This document shows, one piece after another, positions 10,183 to 22,371 of a DNA stretch of 64,000 bases; the stretch's first letter is position 1, and each line of letters begins with the position of its first letter. The DNA comes from Cryptomeria japonica (lineage: Eukaryota; Streptophyta; Pinopsida; Cupressales; Cupressaceae). The position numbers and the translations under genes were made by a program. Under the pieces are notes generated by a model that was given only the letters and a program-made list of their open reading frames with translations, ran no database searches and had not been told where the DNA came from. Where the stretch lies: positions 25,865,406 to 25,929,405 of the forward strand of contig NC_081409.1 in assembly GCF_030272615.1 (NCBI RefSeq), given 5' to 3'.

Positions 10183-11557
10183 TTACCTTTCTATCATACC
10201 TAAACCTTTTCTAAAGTGATCAACCTTCACTCTGGAAAGAGGTTTGGTCAGAATATCTGCAGTTTGATCTCCTATAAAAACATATTCTAGTTGGATTGCA
10301 TTCCTGTCTACCATATCTCGCACATAGTGGTATGGAATCTCAATGTGTTTGGATCTGTCATGAAACACTGGATTTACTGTAAGTTTTATACAGCTCTGGT
10401 TGTCACAGTGTATAACAGTGGGTTTCATAGGTTCTCCAAACAACCCCACAAGAAACTTCCTAAGCCATACTGCCTCTTAGGAAGCCATAGAAGCTACAAT
10501 ATATTCTTCCTCGATGGAGCTTTGAGCTACATAAGACTGCTTCCTGCTGATCCAAGATATCATAGCTGAACCTAAACTGAAGAAACACCCTAAAGTGCTT
10601 TTCTTGTCTGTCACACTTCCATCCCAATCTGAATCTGTAAATCCATGTAGGTCTATATCAACTTTCTCATATTTGAGACCAAGGTTTAGGGTACCTTGTA
10701 GGTATCTCATAATGTGTTTTACTGCAACCAGGTCTATCTCCTTCGGTTCACACATAAACTAGCTTATAGCATTAACTGCATAATAGATATTTGGTCTTGT
10801 ATTTACCAGGTACATCAGGTACCCAATCATCTGTCTGTATTGAGTAGGATCAGTGGGTTGTGACTCTGTTGCTGCTTCTTTAAGTTTATGTAAATCGGTT
10901 TCCATAGGAGAGGTCATGGGTCTACAATTTATTATTCTGAATCTCTTCAAAATATCCAAGGTGTACTTTCCTTGGTTAGGTATAATGTTGTCTGAATTAT
11001 GCCATACTTCCAATCCTAGGAAGTAATGAAGGAGTCCTAAGTCCTTCATATCAAATTATTTGGATAGATCTTTCTTGCATTGATCTATAAGGTGATCATT
11101 TCCTGTAATTAATAAGTCATCAACGTATAAAATCAATATTATCATATCACCTTTATTTCTTTTGTAGTAGAGATTAGGATCTGCATCATTTTTGGAGAAG
11201 CCTAGTCCTGAGAGATAGGTGTCAATTCTTTCATACTAGGCCCTGGGAGCCTGTTTGAGCCCATAGAGAGCTTTCTTGAGTCTACACACATGAGACTTTG
11301 CATCATGAATTTCAAAACCTTTAGGTTGCTCTAGGTAGACTTCTTCTGAGATCTCACCATTTAGAAAAGTTGTCTTAACATCCATTTGGTGTACCTTCCA
11401 CCCCTTTGCTACTGCAATAGCTAATATAGCTCTTACTGATGTATACCTGGCAACAGGTGCAAAAGTTTCTTCATAATCTATTCCTTCCCTTTGTGAGAAC
11501 CCTCTAGCTACAAATCTGGCCTTGTGTTTTTCAATACTGCCATTTGTAGCATTTAGT
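10183..11557 (-). pseudogene. Copia A reverse transcriptase and RNase H, broken
   Basis: Copia RT-RNase H that copied the element RNA and degraded the template. Visible: [65 protein letters not shown], the catalytic ILYVDDLLITGND, then DMKDLGLLHYFLGLEVW, and RNase H motifs DSDWDGSVTDKKST, SRKQSYVAQSSIEEEY, DNQSCIKLTVNPVFHDRSKHIEI and QTADILTKPLS. In-frame stops lie at 11236-11238 (a Trp position), near 11055, near 10757 and near 10475. The RT N-terminus and the integrase are missing where chromovirus C begins at about 11558. Confidence 0.92.
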
Positions 11558-13231
11558 TTTACACCTTCAAAGGTTAGAGAACAAGATTTTACAAAAGATG
11601 CTCATAAGGAGTGTGCAACATTGACAACTTTTCCCCTTTCTTGCTTTCTACAAACACATCATTTGCATGAGTACCAATTACATTAAAATCATGCAAACAT
11701 GTCTATCATTAGAGACAAAAGAGAATCACATTAGCCCTACACAAAAAGGCATTAGGCAATTACAAATCAATGAGTCATTCACTGTCAAACTAATTATCAC
11801 TGTACTTTGCCCTTTCACTACTTTTTCACTTTACCCTACATTTACCACTATAAAAACTCATTTTCAAAGGTCTGATTGGTGCTTTTTATCAATGCTCTAT
11901 CTTTGGATGTTTGTTGTCCTTCATACCTGCTATTTGGAAGAGGAAGATTGCAAAAACAAATCAACCAAAAATGCAAAAATCAGTCATAATTAACTGTGAC
12001 AGCCAGCTGGGCGTTACAACTTTGCCTAAAGGATCATTAATTGATCCCGACAATCTCAAAACCCATGGGCAAGGTCAAAAACCACTCCTTGTTCTTGTTT
12101 GTAAACAAATAGAAGGAGGTACAAGGCTTTAAAAACTCCAATATATGGTGGAGAGTAAGCAAATGAATGGAAACCAACACCAAAATAGTGACTCACTGTT
12201 TTTTACACCATTTTCACAAACTGAAAATGCAATCATCCTTATCAAGGCTTAGAAAGCCTCTTTTCCTTTACATACAACCTTAAACATCAAAACAGGTCTA
12301 TCCATCTGATGAATGCATTTGCTATAGAAGAGCAAAGCATCAAACTTCTTCAAAGACCCTAGCCAAATGGCACACTTGCCTAGGGCTCCATGGCCACAAA
12401 ACTTCTTGCACCCGCATTCTTGAAATCAAAACATGTATTTACATATCTTACAAGTTGACCAACTAGTTCTTGGGAAGCCATGAACATTTAGGGCTTCAAG
12501 AAGCCAAGTTGGTCAAGCATCCTTGCCAATTTCCTAGACAAGGCAGTGAAACTGTCAAAACCAAATAATTTTGCTCAAAACTCAAAACTTAATGAAATTT
12601 GATGCCACCAAAGGGAAAAGCTTCAAGATGTATAAGAGAACTTGAAAATGCAAAAATAGTATGGCCACGTACAATAGGTGTATGGATTGCTGCTCACATG
12701 GAGTCAAAACATAGAGAAAAACAAGGTAAAATTAGTTCAAACTTTCAAAAATGCTTGATATCTCCGAATTATCAATCCTTACAATGGTTAAAGCAAGAGA
12801 ATAAATACCTCTACAAGTCAGTTATCCTCTTGTACGGACAGGTACATGTCCAAGAGCACTCAAATTTGACATTTTCATGTCTAAAATGACAACTTTTAAT
12901 GCCTAGATGATGCAAGGTTGATCTCAAAGACTACCAATCACCTAAGAACACTACTCACACCTAAAAACCAAGCACAAAGCATGTCTAAAAACCTTTCAAA
13001 ACAAAAACACATTGCAAACTCACTTTTTCCAACATTTTGCCAAGCAACTCTAAACTGGCAACTTTGAGCAAAAAGATGAAAACAGGACACAAGACCACAC
13101 AATGAGTTCAAAACTCATCCAAACAACTTAGAACAACTCAAAAAAATCTTAGACAAACTTTCCAACTCAAGACTAATAAAAATAAAAACTGCTATCAAAC
13201 CCGTGATGAAATGAAGCTAGGTGCTCCTGCA
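11558..13231 (-). repeat. Chromovirus C 3' LTR, truncated
   Basis: Matches 18715-22364 of the 5' LTR, minus the solo LTR inserted there: 1674 against about 1681 bp. It begins on the plus strand at AGTTTTACACC, which is also present at the junction side of Copia A RT, so the edge is ambiguous by about 11 bp. It ends GGTGCTCCTGCA, the minus-strand LTR start. About 806 bp present at 17909-18714 are missing here. Antisense ORFs such as 12599-12889 recur in the other LTR copy and are not genes. Confidence 0.9.
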
Positions 13232-13250
13232 CCATACTCCCCCAGTGACA
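13232..13250 (-). promoter_or_regulatory. Chromovirus C polypurine tract
   Basis: On the minus strand the sequence CTGGGGGAGTATGG directly precedes the LTR start TGCAGGAGC. It is nearly the same as the tract of element D (TTGGGGGAGTATGG). It would prime plus-strand DNA synthesis. Confidence 0.85.
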
Positions 13251-13256
13251 AAGAAG

Positions 13257-14753
13257 TCATGTGACTCCTTTGGGTAGAAAAGAGAGAGGAATACCAGCCT
13301 TGTGGAAGTCACTTTCAGGTATCCAAGTGGCTTCAGAGGCTGGTTGATCTTTCCACTTGATCAAATGTTCAAAGTAGTCATGCTGTCTAGTCTTCTTGAT
13401 GATTCTGGAATCAAGTACCTGTTCAAGAATGGGAGAAGAAGAAGAGGGGAGAGATAGATCAGAAAGGGAATGTGAAATGTCTGAAGCTCTTTGAGTCTCT
13501 TCTAGAGGTTTCCCCTTGAAAGGTACCAAATCTGCAACATTAAAGATAGGAGACAAGGAAACATCAGCAGGTAAATCAATCTTATAAGCATTAGGACCAT
13601 ACCTAGCCAAAATCCTGCAAGGCCCTATTCTTCTCATCTATAATTTGGTAGGAACTAACTTTTTCAATCTATACTTGTTGAGATGCACCATCACAAAATC
13701 TCCAACTAAGAATTGGACATCCCTCTTTGAAGCATCCACCCTTGCCTTGACTCTTGTTGTGGTGTCATGCAAAGACTTCTTAACCTGTTCATGGATCTCT
13801 TTCAGAGACTGTGCCATATCCTCTACTATCCCACTAACATGTTGTAATTTAGTCACATCATGTAACTCAAAAACACCTTTTGGATGCATACCATAAACAA
13901 TCTGAAATGGACTCTTACCAGTGGATCTGTTTACACTATCATTATAGGAAAATTCTGCCTGTGGAATGAGCTGATCCCAACTTTGTCCATACTCCTTGGT
14001 GAGACATCTGAGTAGATTACCCAATGTTCTATTCACCACTTCTATTTGGCCATCTGCCTGTGGATGATAAGCTGAGACAAAAGACAAGTTAGTACCCAAT
14101 TTCTTCCACAAAGTCTTCCAAAAATGACCCAAAAACTTAACATCTCTATCTGACACAATGCTAGATGGCAAACCATGTATCCTGACAACTTCTTTAATGA
14201 AAAGGAAAGAAATATGACTACCATCATTAGTAGTTTTGCAAGGTATAGAGTGAGCCATTTTGCTAAATCTGTCAACAACCACAAATATACTGTCATACCC
14301 TACTTTTGTCTTTGGTAAACCTACAACAAAATCCATGCTGATGCACTCCCATGGCCTAGAAGGAATGTGAAGTGGCTGATATAAACCAGCATTAGTGCTA
14401 TTACCTTTGGCCTTCTGACATACCATACACTGCTCACCATACCTTCAGACATATCTCTGCATCTTAGGCCAGTAATAGAAGCATTGAACCAACTCTAAGG
14501 TCTTATTGAGACCAAAATGGCCACTCAAACACCCATTGTGTTTCTCTTGGATAAGATTTTCTCTCATGGAACCTTTAGGAACACATAGCTATCCTCCCCT
14601 GAATAACAAACCATTCTGTAATGTATAGTCAGCATACTCACTATGGAAATGATTCTCAAAAGCATGACAAACTTTATAAGCAACAACAAAATCATCATCA
14701 TTAGGATACAAATCTTGAAAGAAATCAATACCAATACTTTTAACTTGAATCTC
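13257..14753 (-). pseudogene. Chromovirus C integrase with chromodomain, broken
   Basis: Inserts element DNA into the host genome. Upstream of 14430 the H2C2 region ([29 protein letters not shown]) carries stops. The core 13638-14426 keeps the three acidic positions: MDFVVGLP, VSDRDVKF and GQIEVVNRTL. A stop at 13635-13637 separates it from MRRIGPCRILARYGPNAY, a GPF/Y-like module. A chromodomain follows near 13300-13440 (VLDSRIIKKTRQHDYFEHLIKW, SEATWIPESDF), ending at 13257. The chromodomain places it among chromoviruses, which target heterochromatin. Confidence 0.93.
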
Positions 14754-16260
14754 CTAAATAGTCAACAATCTCCTACTCAAAGCATTAGCTACTTTGTTAC
14801 ATTGGCCTTTCTTGTGATTAAGAGTAAAGGTATATGCTTGTAGGTATTCTACCCATTTCACATGCCTATGGTTGAGTTTATCCTGAGAATTCAAAAAACT
14901 GACTGCTTGGTTGTCTGTATACACAACAAACTCTTTAGGAAGCAAGTAATACCTCCACTTCCTAAGTGCCTGCACCAATGCATATAACTCTAAATCATAG
15001 GATGAGTACTTTTTCTTTGAATCATTCAATTTCCCACTAAAGAAAGCAACTGGTCTATTATCTTGACTCAAGACTGCACCTACTGCAAGATGACTGGCAT
15101 CACATTCTATAGTAAAGAGCTTATCAAAACTAGGAAGGATTAACACTGGCTGTGTAGCAACTATATTTTTGAGTAACTCAAACCCCTTATTGGCTGCTTC
15201 TGTCCATTGAAACTTAACCTTATGACCACCCTTTATTGTATCTAACATGGGTGCACAAATCTCACTGAACCCTCTGATAAACTTTCTGTAAAACTGGGCT
15301 AGACCATGAAAATTCCTAACTTCACTGGCTGATTGTGGGGTTGGCCAACTTGTTATGGCTGCAACTTTAGATTGATCCATCTTAAGATCTCCACCGGACA
15401 CAACAAAACCAAGATAGACTAGCTCTTGCTGCATAAAATCACATTTCTCAAGATTTATGGTTAACTACTCATCAGATAATCTTTGCAAAACAATGGCTAA
15501 GTGTTTCAAATGCTCCTCTTTAGTCTTACTAAAAATGAGAATATCATCTAAGTAGACTACCACAAACTTACTAAGAAAATATTGCAATACTTCATTCATT
15601 AATCTCATAAAGGTACTGGGAGCATTAGAGAGTCCAAAAGGCATAACCAACCATTCATAAAGACCCTCATTTGTTTTAAAAGCAGTTTTCCACTCATCAC
15701 CCTCTTTTATTCTTATCTGATGGTAACCACTCTTTAAGTCTATTTTTGTGAAATACTTTGCACCCCCTAAGCAATCCATCAAATCTTCTATCCTGGGAAT
15801 AGGGAATTTGTACCTTATTGTGATTTTGTTTATGGCTCTGGAATCTATCCATAGTCTCCATGTTCCCCCTTTCTTAGGTGCTAACACTGTAGGTACGACA
15901 CAAGGACTTATACTCTTTCTTATTAATCCTTGATCCAACAACTCTTGAATCTGTCTAGCTACCTCTTTGTTCTGTTCAGGAGTCATCTTATAGGCTACTT
16001 TATTTGGCAAAGAAGCTCTTGGTATAAAGTCAATCTGATGACTAATGGCTCTAGGAGGAGGTAATGTTGCTAGTTGTCCATCACTGATGATGCCCTTAAA
16101 GTTATCAAGAATTTGCTGTACTTCTTGTGGGATCTCAACTTGTTTTTCTTTCTTCTCCTCCTTAGGTTTCACTACAAGTGCATAACCAATCCCATCTCCC
16201 TCTTTCATGGTTTGGATGAACTCTTTTTCATTGACTAATAACACTTTAGGTGCCTGTGGT
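14754..16260 (-). pseudogene. Chromovirus C reverse transcriptase and RNase H, broken
   Basis: RT begins after VQQILDNFKGIISDG. Key motifs: [66 protein letters not shown], and the catalytic YLDDILIFS near 15545-15570. RNase H motifs: TIECDASHLAVGAVLS, YSSYDLELYALVQALRKWRYYL, YTDNQAVSFL and VANALSRRLLTI. A stop near 15463 splits an otherwise open frame of about 490 codons, and another follows near 14755. The intact YLDD and RNase H motifs show modest decay compared with element D. Confidence 0.94.
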
Positions 16261-17084
16261 TTGTTGTTCTCTATCTCTTCACTAAGGGACTATATTTTGT
16301 AGACAATGACATTCTTTTGAAAGGAATATGTGTTTTTTTCACCATCATGGTGTGCCTTTCTGTCAAATTGCCAAGGTCCACCCAATAGTAGATGGCAAAC
16401 ATCCATAGGAAGGATGTCACATAGTATCCTATCCTTATATTCACCTATGTTGAAGTCGATCCATGCTTGTTCATTAACTAGGACATGTTGCCCCTTGTTT
16501 AACTAGGTTACCTTGTAGGGTTCACTGTGCCTCATTCTAGGTAGGTTCAATTTGCTAACTGCCTCCTCTGAGATAATGTTATCTGTGGAACCTGAATCTA
16601 TAACCACCTTACACACCTTGCCCAAGATTTTGCACTTGATCCTGAACAATGCTCTTCTTTGAGACACTTCACTCTTGTGAGGTTCTTGCATCAATACTCT
16701 CCTCATCATTAGACTCTCACCATCTTCGAGTGCTAGGTTCATTGCTAGAGTTCTTGTACTACTTCCTTCCTCCTGAACATAGTTTACTTTCTTTTCACCT
16801 CCATGGGAAAAACTAGGCTTTTCTGGACACCTATAAGCAAGATGACCCAATTTCTGACAGTTATAGCATTTCATGGTGGAAAAGTAAGACCCTCGACCTG
16901 GTCCACTAGATCTACCCTTTCCTGGGTTGCTTGATCCCCTACCCCTATAGTTGGGCTTGCTCTAAGAGTCCCCACTTTTCTCTATAAGTTTAGATTCTCC
17001 TTGGGACCTTTGATCTATGTGTCTTCCCCCAAAACTGCCTCTATGGCCTTGGCCATCTTTGCCTCTTCCTCTACCTCTATTATG
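16261..17084 (-). pseudogene. Chromovirus C nucleocapsid and protease, broken
   Basis: After the gag stop at 17085 the frame continues with Gly/Arg-rich sequence (GRGRGKDGQGHRGSFGGRH). Then comes one CCHC knuckle (CYNCQKLGHLAYRC) near 16830-16874, and a retropepsin with the active-site motif VVIDSGSTDNIISEEAV near 16555-16605. The stretch DILPMDVCHLLLGGPWQFDRKA is the usual protease C-terminal block. Stops near 16960, 16503 and 16290 break it. It processed the polyprotein when alive. Confidence 0.9.
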
Positions 17085-17856
17085 CTACTCTTGCTTCTTC
17101 CTACTCCTTTCCTCTACCTTAAGTGCAAGCAAATAGCACTTCTGGACTATTGTAAGACACAACAAACTTAACTCTCCCTGAATGTTCCACCTCAAGCCAT
17201 TGAGATACCTAGCAACCTTGACACTTTCATCCTCTTGGATCTTTGACCTAAGGCATAGCTTCTGAAACTCCTCGGTGTAGCTACTGATATCTAACTCTTT
17301 TTGCCTAAGGTTTTGCCTTTTCCTATGAAGTTGTATTTCATAGTCCTTAGGAATGTAAGTCTCTCTGATCTTGGACAACATTCCCTTCCAAGTTGCTATG
17401 GGTTTTTTCCCCTCTTTCTCACGTTCATCTTGAATGAACTTCCACCATGTTAAGGTAGCTCCTCTCAATCTGGACTTAGCCACCTTCACTTTCTGGGCCT
17501 CTGTCACACCATCACATTCAAAATGGTTCTCAAGACCCTCAATCCACTCCATGACCACTTCTAGGTCCATCTTACCACTGAATAGTGGGACTCCATCTAG
17601 TGTTCTCCCAATCATAGCCTTCAAGGCTTTCAAAAAGGGTTCATTCTCTATCACAGGGTCTGGTAGAGGGGTTTCATCCTCTATAGCTAATAGCTTACCC
17701 CTACCTTCTGTTCCATCGATCTTATTGCTGGCTTCATCTGCCTTTACTTCTACTTCTCCCAATTTCTTCTCTAGGAGGTCTAGCTTCACTCTGAGTAATC
17801 TATTTTCTTCTTTCCTGATCTTCCATTTTCTTGGCTAACTCTACATTTGTCACCAT
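17085..17856 (-). pseudogene. Chromovirus C Gag, broken
   Basis: Capsid-type Gag that packages element RNA. The first ATG (17854-17856) gives MVTNVELAKKMEDQE, and a one-base shift near 17818 leads into the long frame MKLDLLEKKLGEVEVKADEA. The retrotransposon gag core is clear: VPLFSGKMDLEVVMEWIEGL, AKSRLRGATLTWWKFIQDER, and LDISSYTEEFQKLCLRSKI with KVARYLNGL. It ends in basic KVEERSRKKQE at a stop at 17085. It lies just downstream of the primer binding site, as expected. Confidence 0.92.
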
Positions 17857-17892
17857 GATTGTCAAATTGCTACTTCTTCCCAAGTGTAACTA

Positions 17893-17905
17893 GGCTCTGA
17901 TACCA
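17893..17905 (-). promoter_or_regulatory. Chromovirus C primer binding site (initiator-Met tRNA)
   Basis: On the minus strand TGGTATCAGAGCC lies three bases after the 5' LTR end. This is complementary to the 3' end of plant initiator methionine tRNA, the usual primer for such elements. Confidence 0.95.
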
Positions 17906-19086
17906 CTATGATAGGGAGGTAGGGAAAGGGGGTTGCCCAATAGGCTTGAATTTTTACTAAGTGATAGGTCCTTTGCTAGTTTCAAGGCGTAGTCACCAAA
18001 ATTAGAGTGCAAAAGGTTTATAGGCAACCTAGCAACTCTCCTTGATCCACCTCCCTAAGTCAAACACTCCCTGGTTGCTCAAGGGCTTCAACTCCATTGT
18101 GTTAGGCTTTGTGGTCTAAATACTTACTCTCTCAGTTGGAATTGATTTCCTCTATCCCTAATCTATTCTTTGACTGTACAAGGTCTCCTCTTGATGAATT
18201 ACAAGTTTGTGTCAAGTTTTACCCCCATAAGTGTCTTTGGTCTTCTATGGTTTGGAGCGTAGTAATTCTTCTCAAGTGCTACAAACTGAGTTATGGAGTC
18301 TATCTCACCAAATATGTTAAATGCATGCAATTTCAACTTGTTTCAACTGGATTTGATGGGTTTTATGCTTTACAACCTCCCTTTGTGTACCCGATTTGAC
18401 AAAAACCCAAATTTTAGGCCTAAAACGGGCTACAAGGAATTAACCCTCTTTTTGGGGTTTTGTGCTCACCCTGCTCCAACGATGGACTTCCAGACAAAAA
18501 GAACATTATATTATAATACCCTTTTGGAAGTTCTTGAGGATTTTCTAAGTTTTAGGGTCCATTACGCCTCCTCCATGACTGTCCCAAAAATGGGTGCAAA
18601 AAGAAGGGTTTGCAAGGGTTTTGGTGGCAAGAATCAACTATAGAGCAAGAAACCTTCAATGTGAGTCATGCAACCTTAGTTCTACCATGCCACATACTGA
18701 TTAGGCCAAAATGAAGTAGTTTTACACCTTCAAAGGTTAGAGAACAAGATTTTACAAAAGATGCTCATAAGGAGTGTGCAACATTGACAACTTTTCCCCT
18801 TTCTTGCTTTCTACAAACACATCATTTGCATGAGTACCAATTACATTCAAATCATGTAAACATGTCTATCATTAGAGACAAAAGAGAATCACATTAGCCC
18901 TGCACAAAAAGGCATTAGGCAATTACAAAACAATGAGTCATTCATTGTCAAACTAATTATCACTGCACTTTGCCCTTTCACTGCTTTTTCACTTTACCCT
19001 GCATTTACCACTGTCAAAACTCCTTTTTAAAGGTCTAATTGGTGCTTTTTATCAATGCTCTATCTTTGGATGTTTGTTGTCCTTCA

Positions 19087-21050
19087 TGTTGGGAATGTGC
19101 CTCGAATTCTCCTAACCATGTTTGGGTTGATCGGAGTAGCCTACACCGATGGAGCAGCAGAGTGTTACCTTCTTGGTTGTTGAACACTTTCTGATCGGTG
19201 TGACTTAGGTTAATCAGGACAACTCTAGCCGATGAACTTTCCTTCTTGGATTCGGTATCAACTATTGGGAGAGGTTGTTGTTTGTTACACCGATGTCCTA
19301 GTGGGTTAGCTTTCTTTCGGCTGGAATGCTTCACATATCGGAATAGCAGGTTTGAAGTCATCCCGATGACCCGACAAAGTTGACTTCAGTCATTGGACTA
19401 ACTTCGGTTTTTGGGAAGACTTCATGAGAATTGTGTTGATGACTCGATGGAGCTATGTTATGCGGTTCGGGTTGATATCGGCTGTCGAATGGACTGGTTT
19501 GGTGTTATACCAATACCCGATGGATTCACCTTGGGTCATCAGAGTGCTATCGATTATCGGAAGAGCCTTTTGGATGTTATGCCGAAACCCGATGAAGTCA
19601 CCTTAGGCGATCGGGCTTGTCATCGGCTATCAGATGTTTCGGTTTGAAGCTATGTCGATACCCAATGAAGTCACCTTCGACGATCGGGTAGCATCGACTA
19701 TCAGGATTACTTGTTCGGTGCTATGCCGAAGTCCAATGGAGGCATCTACTGCTGATCGACGATTGGAGTAACTTCTGAGTGATGGTTCCAATGGGCCGAT
19801 GAGGTCACCTTCGGTGTTCAGTTTGAGATCAAAGATCGAGATAACTTGGAAGCAGTCTCATCGATGGTCTGATAGAGTCATTGGAGATCAGAATGACTTG
19901 TGGAGCGATATACCAATGGGGTGACTTGTGTGCGGTCTGCTCTAGTTATCAGGAGATCGGGTCTACCTGTTGGAGGTTGGATTTGCTTTTAGTGATCGGG
20001 ATTACTTATTCACTGTTTGGCCGAAGACTCGATGGTTTGGTGTTGGCATCCTTAGAGTGATCGGGGAGATAGCAAGAAGGTTGTGTCGATGAATTGATGG
20101 AGTTATCTTTGGCGATCAGGTATCATGGGGGGGGATTGGCTTTACCGGTTGAGTGTTGTGCCGATAACCAGTGGAACGGAGACCATCTGGCCATCGGCTT
20201 TACCGGTTAAGTGTTGTACCGATAACCGATGGAACGGAGACCATCAGGCCATCAGCTTTACCATTTGAATGTTGTGTCGATAACTGGTGGAGGGGAGATC
20301 AACTGCGGGAGCAAGGTCGAATCGAGATCCAAAATGTGAACACTCGGACACTAAGGATGAGACTGTCGGTGTATATGAATACGAACCGACCCGACTTCCT
20401 GATGCATGTGGGATATTGTGTTTCTCACAAATGCAGATTGACAGTTATACTTCCTGGTGGTTGGAGCGACTAACTATTAGAGTGGCCAGAGGAAACCAAA
20501 ACACAGCTGGACGGATGGAAGACCGTTGGATTCCATAACAGTTATGCCAAATCGATACACTATAACCTTGGCTGTTACATATGAGCGAGTGAGCTGCGAT
20601 TGGCACAATAGGTATGAGTGAAATGCTCAGACTGGGACATAGTAGAAGGCATGGAGTGTCATTGAAGTATGATTGTAACTCCAGAATGTTTTGGCCTTTC
20701 TCGATGTGTGAGGAGTGTGTAGCCAGAGGTTAAGAGTGAGTTGTATGATTTGCATGATGTAATAGCAGAGTTCTGAGAACAGAGTCCATAAAGAGGATCT
20801 AAGTACTTTATTGTAACTATGTTGTTTACTGAATAAAGGGATCTCTTTTTGGTGGTGGGTTTTTTGCCCGTAAGGGTTTTCCCATGTATATCTGATGTCT
20901 TTCTCTGATGTTATTATGTCTGGTTATTCCTAATCCTCTCTCTGTGTTTATCTTAATGTATTGCAAAAAGAATTTAAAATACTTCCTTACTGACAAATCC
21001 CCTTAGAATTGATGTTAGGAGAGCGTTTTCCATGCACTGCTTTCCTTACA
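19087..21050 (+). mobile_element. 1.96 kb solo LTR inserted in the chromovirus C 5' LTR
   Basis: TGTTGGGAATG..CTTTCCTTACA is flanked by perfect 5-bp duplications CTTCA (19082-19086 and 21051-21055). The undisturbed target is seen at 11925-11935 in the other C LTR. The 3' part carries GTAAGGGTTTTCCCATGTATATC, a block of the kind common near the 3' end of copia LTRs, so plus orientation is likely. It is GC-richer than its surroundings and filled with degenerate repeats (CCGATGGAGTCACCTT, GATCGGG). There is no internal region. Confidence 0.92.
20137..20310. repeat. Three 58-bp tandem repeats inside the solo LTR
   Basis: The block from TTTACCGGTT to CCATC(A/T)GGCCATC starts at 20141, 20199 and, more diverged, at 20257, exactly 58 bp apart. 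Upstream, 19400-20000 carries looser repeats with the same CCGATGG and GATCGG words. They may be promoter-type subrepeats of the U3 region. Confidence 0.85.
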
Positions 21051-22371
21051 CTTCATACCTGCTATTTGGAAGAGGAAGATTGCAAAAACAAATCAACCAA
21101 AAATGCAAAAATCAGTCATAATTGACTGTGACAGCTAGCTAGGCGTTACAACTTTGCCTAAAGGATCATTAATTGATCTTGGCAATCTCAAAACCCATGG
21201 GCAAGGTCAAAAACCACTCCTTGTTCTTGTTTGCAAACAAATAGAAGGAGGTACAAGGCTTTACAAACTCCAATATATGGTGTAGAGTAAGCAAATGAAT
21301 GGAAACCAACACCAGAACAATGACTCACTATTTTTTACACCATTTTCACAAACTGAAAAATGCAATCATCCTTATCAAGGCTTAGAAAGCCTCTTTGTCT
21401 TTACATACAACCTTAAACATCAAAATAGATCTATCAATCTGATGAATGCATTTGCTATAGAAGAGCAAAGCATCAAACTTCTTTAAAGACCCTAGCCAAA
21501 TGGCACACTTGCCTAGGGCTCCATGGCCACAAAACTTCTTGCACCTGCATTCTTGAAATAAAAACATGTATTTACATATCTTACAAGTTTACCAACTGGT
21601 TCTTGGGAAGCCATGAACATTTAGGGCTTCAAGAAGCCAAGTTGGTCAAGCATCCTTGCCAATTTCCTAGACAAGGCAGTGAAACTGTCAAAACCAAATA
21701 ATTTTGCTCAAAACTCAAAACTTAATGAAATTTGATGCCACCAAAGGGAAAAGCTTCAAGATGTATAAGAGAACTTGAAAATGCAAAAATAGTACGGCCA
21801 CATACAACAGGTGTATGGATTGCTGCTCACATGGAGTCAAAACATAGAGAAAAACAAGGTAAAATTAGTGCAAACTTTCAAAAATGCTTGATATCTCCGA
21901 ATGATCAACCCTTACAATGGTTAAAGCAAGAGAATAAATACCTCTACAAGTCAGTTATTCTCCTATACGGATAGGTACATGTCCAAGAGAACTCAAATTT
22001 GACATTTTCATGTCTAAAATGACAACTTTTAATGCCTAGATGAAGCAAGGTTGATCTCAAAGACTACCAATCACCTAAGAACACTAATCACACCTAAAAA
22101 CCAAGCACAAAGCATGTCTAAAAACCTTTAAAAACAAAAACACAATGCAAGCTCACTTTTTCCAACATTTTACCAGGCAACTCCAAACTGGCAACTTTGA
22201 GCAAAAAGATGAAAACAGGAAACAAGACCACACAATGAGTTCAAAACTCATCCAAACAACTTAGAACAATTCAAAAACATCTTAGACAAACTTTCCAACT
22301 CAAGACTAATAAAAATCAAAACTGCTATCAAACCTATGATGAAATGAAGCTAGGTGCTCCTACACCAATTT

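Larger units (their letters stand above)
11558..22364 (-). mobile_element. Ty3/gypsy chromovirus C inside Copia A
   Basis: A nearly complete chromovirus: 5' LTR 17909-22364, initiator-Met primer site, gag, protease, RT, RNase H, integrase with chromodomain, purine tract, and a 3' LTR that lacks its distal 0.8 kb (11558-13231). The duplication next to the 5' LTR would be CCAAT (22365-22369), but its partner is lost. One deletion appears to have removed the 3' LTR terminus together with the integrase of Copia A. Coding frames hold several stops and shifts. Confidence 0.93.
17909..22364 (-). repeat. Chromovirus C 5' LTR, split by a solo LTR
   Basis: Plus-strand ends are TGATAGGG and GGTGCTCCTACA (minus strand TGTAGGAGC..CTATCA). 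Without the 1964-bp insertion and its 5-bp duplication it is about 2487 bp, long for a gypsy LTR. The part from 18715 onward matches 11558-13231. The terminal 806 bp are unique to this copy. There is no host gene in it. Confidence 0.93.

Noticed and set aside
12599-12889. Plus-strand ORF with good length, repeated at 21732-21974
   Set aside because: Both copies lie at the same place in the two LTRs of chromovirus C, antisense to the element. Their similarity comes from LTR duplication, not from gene conservation.
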